Source: Antedon mediterranea
Taxonomy: Eukaryota > Echinodermata > Crinoidea > Comatulida > Antedonidae
Length of the DNA stretch: 64,000 nucleotides
Assembly: GCF_964355755.1 (NCBI RefSeq)
Contig: NC_092671.1
Coordinates: 501,001-565,000 of the forward strand
Direction of reading: 5' to 3'
Below are positions 60,901-64,000 of the stretch, one piece after another. The position numbers and the translations under genes are program-made. Below the pieces are notes generated by a model that was given only the letters and a program-made list of their open reading frames with translations, made no database searches and was not told the origin of the DNA. Each line of letters opens with the position of its first letter. Position 1 is the first letter of the stretch.

Positions 60901-63525
60901 ATCTTAAATAGAAAGAATTGGGCCTTTGGAACTTCTGGTTTTGGTAGAGTTTTTGGGAAGTCTTGGTATAATATAAAATACCATATGTTAATGCAAGTTT
61001 ATACCTATTTGGTAAAATGATTCAGATACGTTTAAATAAATAACAAACAATATTCTCAAACAGCTGGGACTTTGAGATTACACTCAAGTATCAAATGAGT
61101 TAAAATTCACCCTACGATATCTTTATGTACACTAGAGAGTGGTGAATCCAGGATTTTGAAATAGGGGAAGGGGGTGGGGGGTTAGCAGGGCCTAAAAGAG
61201 AAGTATAATAGAAACCAGAAATTTTATTGGATCTGATATAAAACTTACCACAATTTAGTTCATCACTACCATCTCCACAGTCATCCTGACCATCGCATTC
61301 ATAGTCTTTTGGAACACAAACATTGTTCCTGCAGCTCAATTCATCCTCTTTACAGTTTCTGTCATCTATAAATAAAGTACTTGGTTAGGCCAACACGAAA
61401 CTCATCGAGCAACTCAACACAACTGATCATGAAGTAACACAAAACAAAATGTGCAGCCAGGAAGGCAGTGTCGCACATGTTAAAAGTAGTGTTTTAGTTC
61501 CAATACAAATTTGAAAATAAACTTACTACAACCGTCAGTTTCATCATCCCAATGGTAACAGTCAGGGAACCCATCACATCGGTAATCCTCAGGAATACAA
61601 TGACCTGAAGTACACTGGTATTCTCCTACATCACATCTAGGTTCATCTTAAGATATAAAAACAACTTGCTTTGTAAACTTTCTGTATACAGTCAACTCAA
61701 ACAAGATTGATAATTCTGAATTTCTAATATAACTTAAGACTATTTAAATGCAAATAGATGTGTATAATATATATTATAGCAAGCATTAATTGGTATACTG
61801 TGCTGTTTAATTCTAGATATCATGTGCAAAAAAAAAGAAATGAGATTGAACAGGTGTCTACAATATGAAACTGCAAAAACATCTTTGAAAAATACCATAT
61901 GTCTAAATGTATGTCTACACTATCAAACATTATGTTACAAAAAATGTGATGTACCCATATATAGACATGATGATGTCATATCACTACCATATTTGAGCAT
62001 ATCACTACCATATTTGGGCACATCACACTTTTGTTTTAGTGTAGACTGAGCTTAAGTCTTTATATAGAATTTAAAACTATATTTACTTACTGCATTTAAA
62101 TTCATCTGATCCATCATTACAGTCAACAGTTATATCACAGATTTTATACCAAGGAATGCATTTCCCAGAAGTACATCGATGCTCACTCTCACTACAGGGT
62201 CTATATGCTGAAGAGATGATTTAAACATCAAAATATCAATAAGTATTTATTTATTTTCAGTCACATTCAACAGTGGGAAACCTGCCACTAATAGAAAGGA
62301 TTAAAAATATTTAAAACTATATAACATATAATAACATATTATAAAAACTTTAAACAATTTAATGTATCTTATTACAAAAATATTGATCAAAAAGGGTCAA
62401 TGGAATTATCTTTTTCAATACAATTATTAAAAAGTAAACTGATACGAGAAATAAATCCATTTTTTGTAGAATTGAAACGGCAAAAGGGAACAGATAAAAG
62501 ATTACATTTATAATAAATGTACAGTACTTGTGCACCTTTTCAATAATAAACTAAATTTGCTAAAGAGGGTGTATTGCTCATTTTTTTTAACATGCTTAAC
62601 TGCCTATCAATAAAAAAAAACAAAGAACTAATAGCATATAGTTCACAACTGTATTTTCTTTGTATTAAGGAGTGCATGAGAAAAACATGAGAAACACATA
62701 CACTGTGTTAAGCTCTGTCTACACTATCAAACTTTATGTGAGAAAAAAATGTAATGTGCCCAATATGGACATGATGATGTCATATCACTACCATATTTAA
62801 GCATATCACTACAATATATGGGCACATCAGACTAATTTGATAGTGTAGTCAGAGCTTTAGGGGTTGTTGGCAGGTATTCACTTACTAGAACATGATGATT
62901 CATCGGAATAGTCTCCACAATCATTATCAAAATCACATCGCCATCGTAGCGGGATACATTTTTTATTATTACAGCGGAATTCACCTGGGCTGCATGTTCT
63001 ATCTCCTAAACAACATAATCAAATATTACAATTATGTTTCATGTATATCAAATAAAATCACTTTATTTCGTCCTCAATTGGAAAATATTTTGAGTGTATT
63101 TCATAGTATAGTACATACAAATATTTAAAACATTTGGTTAAAAGATATTAAAATACTTATATTTTGTAATTTTAATAAATTCTAGCCAATCATAAGATTT
63201 GTATTCTGGAATTTAAATGCATGTTAGCCAACAATAGAGTTGTATTTGTTCATATTGTACTGTACATATACTAATAAATCTAAAGGTGCTTTGTTATTGT
63301 TGTACATTTTAGCTAACAAACAAAGAGTATCTGTTCATGTGAAAGTGTTAAGATTAATGTCAATCTCATTTATATTCTAATTAAGTTAACACTAACGGCA
63401 AAGACTATAGAATTCATCTGATCCCCCTGTGCGACACTGGTTCAATCCATCACACACGGCATACTCTGGTATGCAGCGATAGTTATTGAGGCATGAATAC
63501 CAACCAGTGGGACATGTCACACTTT
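51930..63525 (-). CDS. LDL-receptor-related protein, C-terminal 893 aa (continues past right edge)
   Basis: 21 exons join in phase: 63397-63525, 62886-63005, 62091-62207, 61527-61646, 61249-61365, 60625-60741, 60136-60261, 59553-59693, 59252-59377, 59019-59147, 58555-58690, 58251-58424, 55913-56133, 55537-55725, 55127-55258, 54764-54883, 54468-54516, 54183-54253, 53712-53802, 52281-52347 and 51930-52121. The first seven each encode one LDL-receptor class A module ([16 protein letters not shown] type, with calcium-binding acidic residues; the outermost is degenerate). Then two EGF modules, a six-bladed YWTD-type propeller ([22 protein letters not shown]), two EGF modules ([14 protein letters not shown]), a short Cys-rich linker, one membrane helix ([20 protein letters not shown]) and a cytoplasmic tail with ENPGYS (NPxY endocytosis signal) and PPPAY (WW-domain ligand). 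An endocytic receptor of the LRP1/LRP2/VLDLR superfamily; the exact subfamily needs the missing N-terminal part. Confidence 0.93.
52555..53745 (-). repeat. 108-bp tandem array copying the end of the LRP transmembrane exon and its splice donor
   Basis: CAGTCAGAGTGGGAGAACAA recurs at exactly 108-bp intervals, 11 times from 52563 to 53643, with very few differences. Every unit includes, on the minus strand, GTATTATTTGTCTTACTCAG then ACTAAAAAGGAG|GTTAGT, the last 32 bases of the exon and the donor. Only the copy nearest 53712 is attached to the rest of the exon. Confidence 0.95.
53908..54040. mobile_element. MITE family 1, copy 7
   Basis: CTTAAGTCTGTCTACACTAT to ATAGTGTAGACAGATCTTAAG; both termini extended by TTAAG. 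LRP intron. Confidence 0.85.
54637..54678. repeat. Inverted repeat, CAAATGGCTGTTTTTTTT with complement
   Basis: 18-bp arms around a CATG centre in an LRP intron; would form a stable hairpin in the transcript. Confidence 0.8.
56188..58115. repeat. 64-bp satellite, about 30 copies, in an LRP intron
   Basis: TGTGGGTTACAAATCTGTGA recurs every 64 bp with almost no variation. Three units read CTATTCGG instead of CTACTCGG, and the last six (towards 58115) have CTACTGTGG with one extra base. No spacers, so not a CRISPR array. It separates two exons of the YWTD propeller. Confidence 0.97.
58796..58934. mobile_element. MITE family 1, copy 8
   Basis: Left terminus lost; GTGATGTGCCC..ATGATGATGTCAT and right end GATAGTGTAGACAGAGCTTT present. 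LRP intron. Confidence 0.75.
59711..59872. mobile_element. MITE family 1, copy 9
   Basis: CTGTACATTATCAAACTAGT to TTTGATAGTGTAGACAGAGC; near full length with the ATGACATCATCATGTCCATA core. LRP intron. Confidence 0.85.
60303..60600 (-). mobile_element. SINE-like element sharing the LINE 3' tail
   Basis: Read on the minus strand, the 3' end is AGCGCCATGAGC..GGAATTCGGCGCTATAT..TAAG, which matches the 3' UTR of the LINE at 46036 (AGCGCCATGAGC...CGGCGCTATATAAG). The body (AGTGTACACACATTGCTCGT, GGGAATTACCCCGGTGTACT) is unrelated to that LINE and no clear Pol III boxes were found. LRP intron. Confidence 0.65.
61135..61195. repeat. G-rich dispersed repeat fragment
   Basis: GTGGTGAATCCAGGATTTTG then AAATAGGGGAAGGGGGTGGG. 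Relatives: GTGGTGGACCCAGGACTTTT at 33239 (inside the foldback element) and GGTGGAGGGCATTTCCAGGA at 18831. Confidence 0.55.
61912..62055. mobile_element. MITE family 1, copy 10
   Basis: GTATGTCTACACTATCAAAC to TTTTAGTGTAGACTGAGCTT. LRP intron, 36 bases from the donor of the exon at 62091. Confidence 0.8.
62708..62860. mobile_element. MITE family 1, copy 11
   Basis: TTAAGCTCTGTCTACACTAT to TTTGATAGTGTAGTCAGAGC. LRP intron, 26 bases from the donor of the exon at 62886. Confidence 0.85.
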
Positions 63526-64000
63526 CTGTAAGAACAACAAATTAATGAATTTAATGCAACAACTATTTAATGTAAACCAAAACTCTCTTTTTTATACCAC
63601 AATACATTCCATCATAAATAGGTTTAAACTATTATCACATTGCGAGCGTTGAGCGTGTTTTCACATCAAGCACAAATTTAATTATCCGTTGTTAAACAAG
63701 GTAGGTCATTTATGCCCACTGCTTTGACTAAAGAAAAAAATTGTACAATTTCAGAAAACAAATGGCTTCTTGATCCATCACTACAAAGTCGGAGCCCGAA
63801 TCATGTACGGATTTGAATCGTAAGAATTTGGTGTGAACAATCATATGCTTTACCACTGAACCCATTTTCCACGATTTTTTTCTCAGGGTGCCGGACCGAA
63901 TCAGGGGCGCGATGTGAAAGCAGCTTTATCCTGTATCGCTTTGGTAATGACACATGTTACTCCATAGCAAGAGGTTAAATACAGACGAGGCAAAGATGCT
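63526..64000. other. LRP intron running off the right edge
   Basis: No exon is seen. 63630-63930 is GC-richer, with TGTTTTCACATCAAGC near 63656 and GGGCGCGATGTGAAAGCAGC near 63905 in opposite orientation, possibly the ends of another MITE. Confidence 0.35.

Overview
This is a eukaryotic, animal nuclear window: AT-rich, split genes with GT-AG introns, long introns, three non-LTR retrotransposon copies with reverse-transcriptase (RT) sequence, a C-terminal LINE remnant, SINEs, MITEs and several satellites. The gene set (a CD63-type tetraspanin, a CCDC14-like centriolar-satellite protein, a small class I methyltransferase, an inversin with ankyrin and IQ motifs, and a large LDL-receptor-related protein) and the many short TAGGCCTA-type runs suggest a marine invertebrate deuterostome, most likely an echinoderm. 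The species is inferred, not shown.

I rebuilt six gene models by joining exons by eye, requiring consensus splice sites and continuous phase. All six are on the minus strand. From low to high coordinate: (A) the 5' part of an unrecognised acidic protein, start codon at 5978, running off the left edge; (B) a complete 230-aa tetraspanin, 19597 to 8796, with an 8-kb first intron; (C) a complete 800-aa CCDC14-like protein, 28791 to 22854; (D) a complete 216-aa SAM methyltransferase, 30771 to 29672, with an upstream untranslated exon near 31185-31225; (E) a complete inversin (INVS) homologue of about 967 aa in 18 exons, 43538 to 34784; (F) the C-terminal 893 aa of an LDL-receptor-related protein, from 63525 down to 51930, entering from the right edge.

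The rest is dominated by repeats. One palindromic MITE family occurs at least 11 times, always in introns. A 3.1-kb element with satellite-filled inverted ends (2729-5805) lies in the first intron of gene A. A 2.1-kb foldback element (32276-34417) lies between genes D and E. A giant purine-rich satellite (43990-47375) is split by a LINE. An intronic 64-bp satellite of about 30 copies lies in the LRP gene. An exactly 108-bp array copies the end of the LRP transmembrane exon together with its splice donor. Two SINE-like elements share their 3' end with the LINE at 46036, a plausible SINE/LINE partnership.

There is no operon-like or defence-type system here. Functionally, INVS and CCDC14 are both cilium/centrosome genes, and the tetraspanin and LRP are membrane-trafficking proteins with tyrosine-based sorting signals. 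The most unusual sequence features are the donor-copying array in the LRP gene, the satellite-ended transposon, the MITE that abuts an INVS splice donor, and the in-frame coding minisatellite in the CCDC14-like gene.
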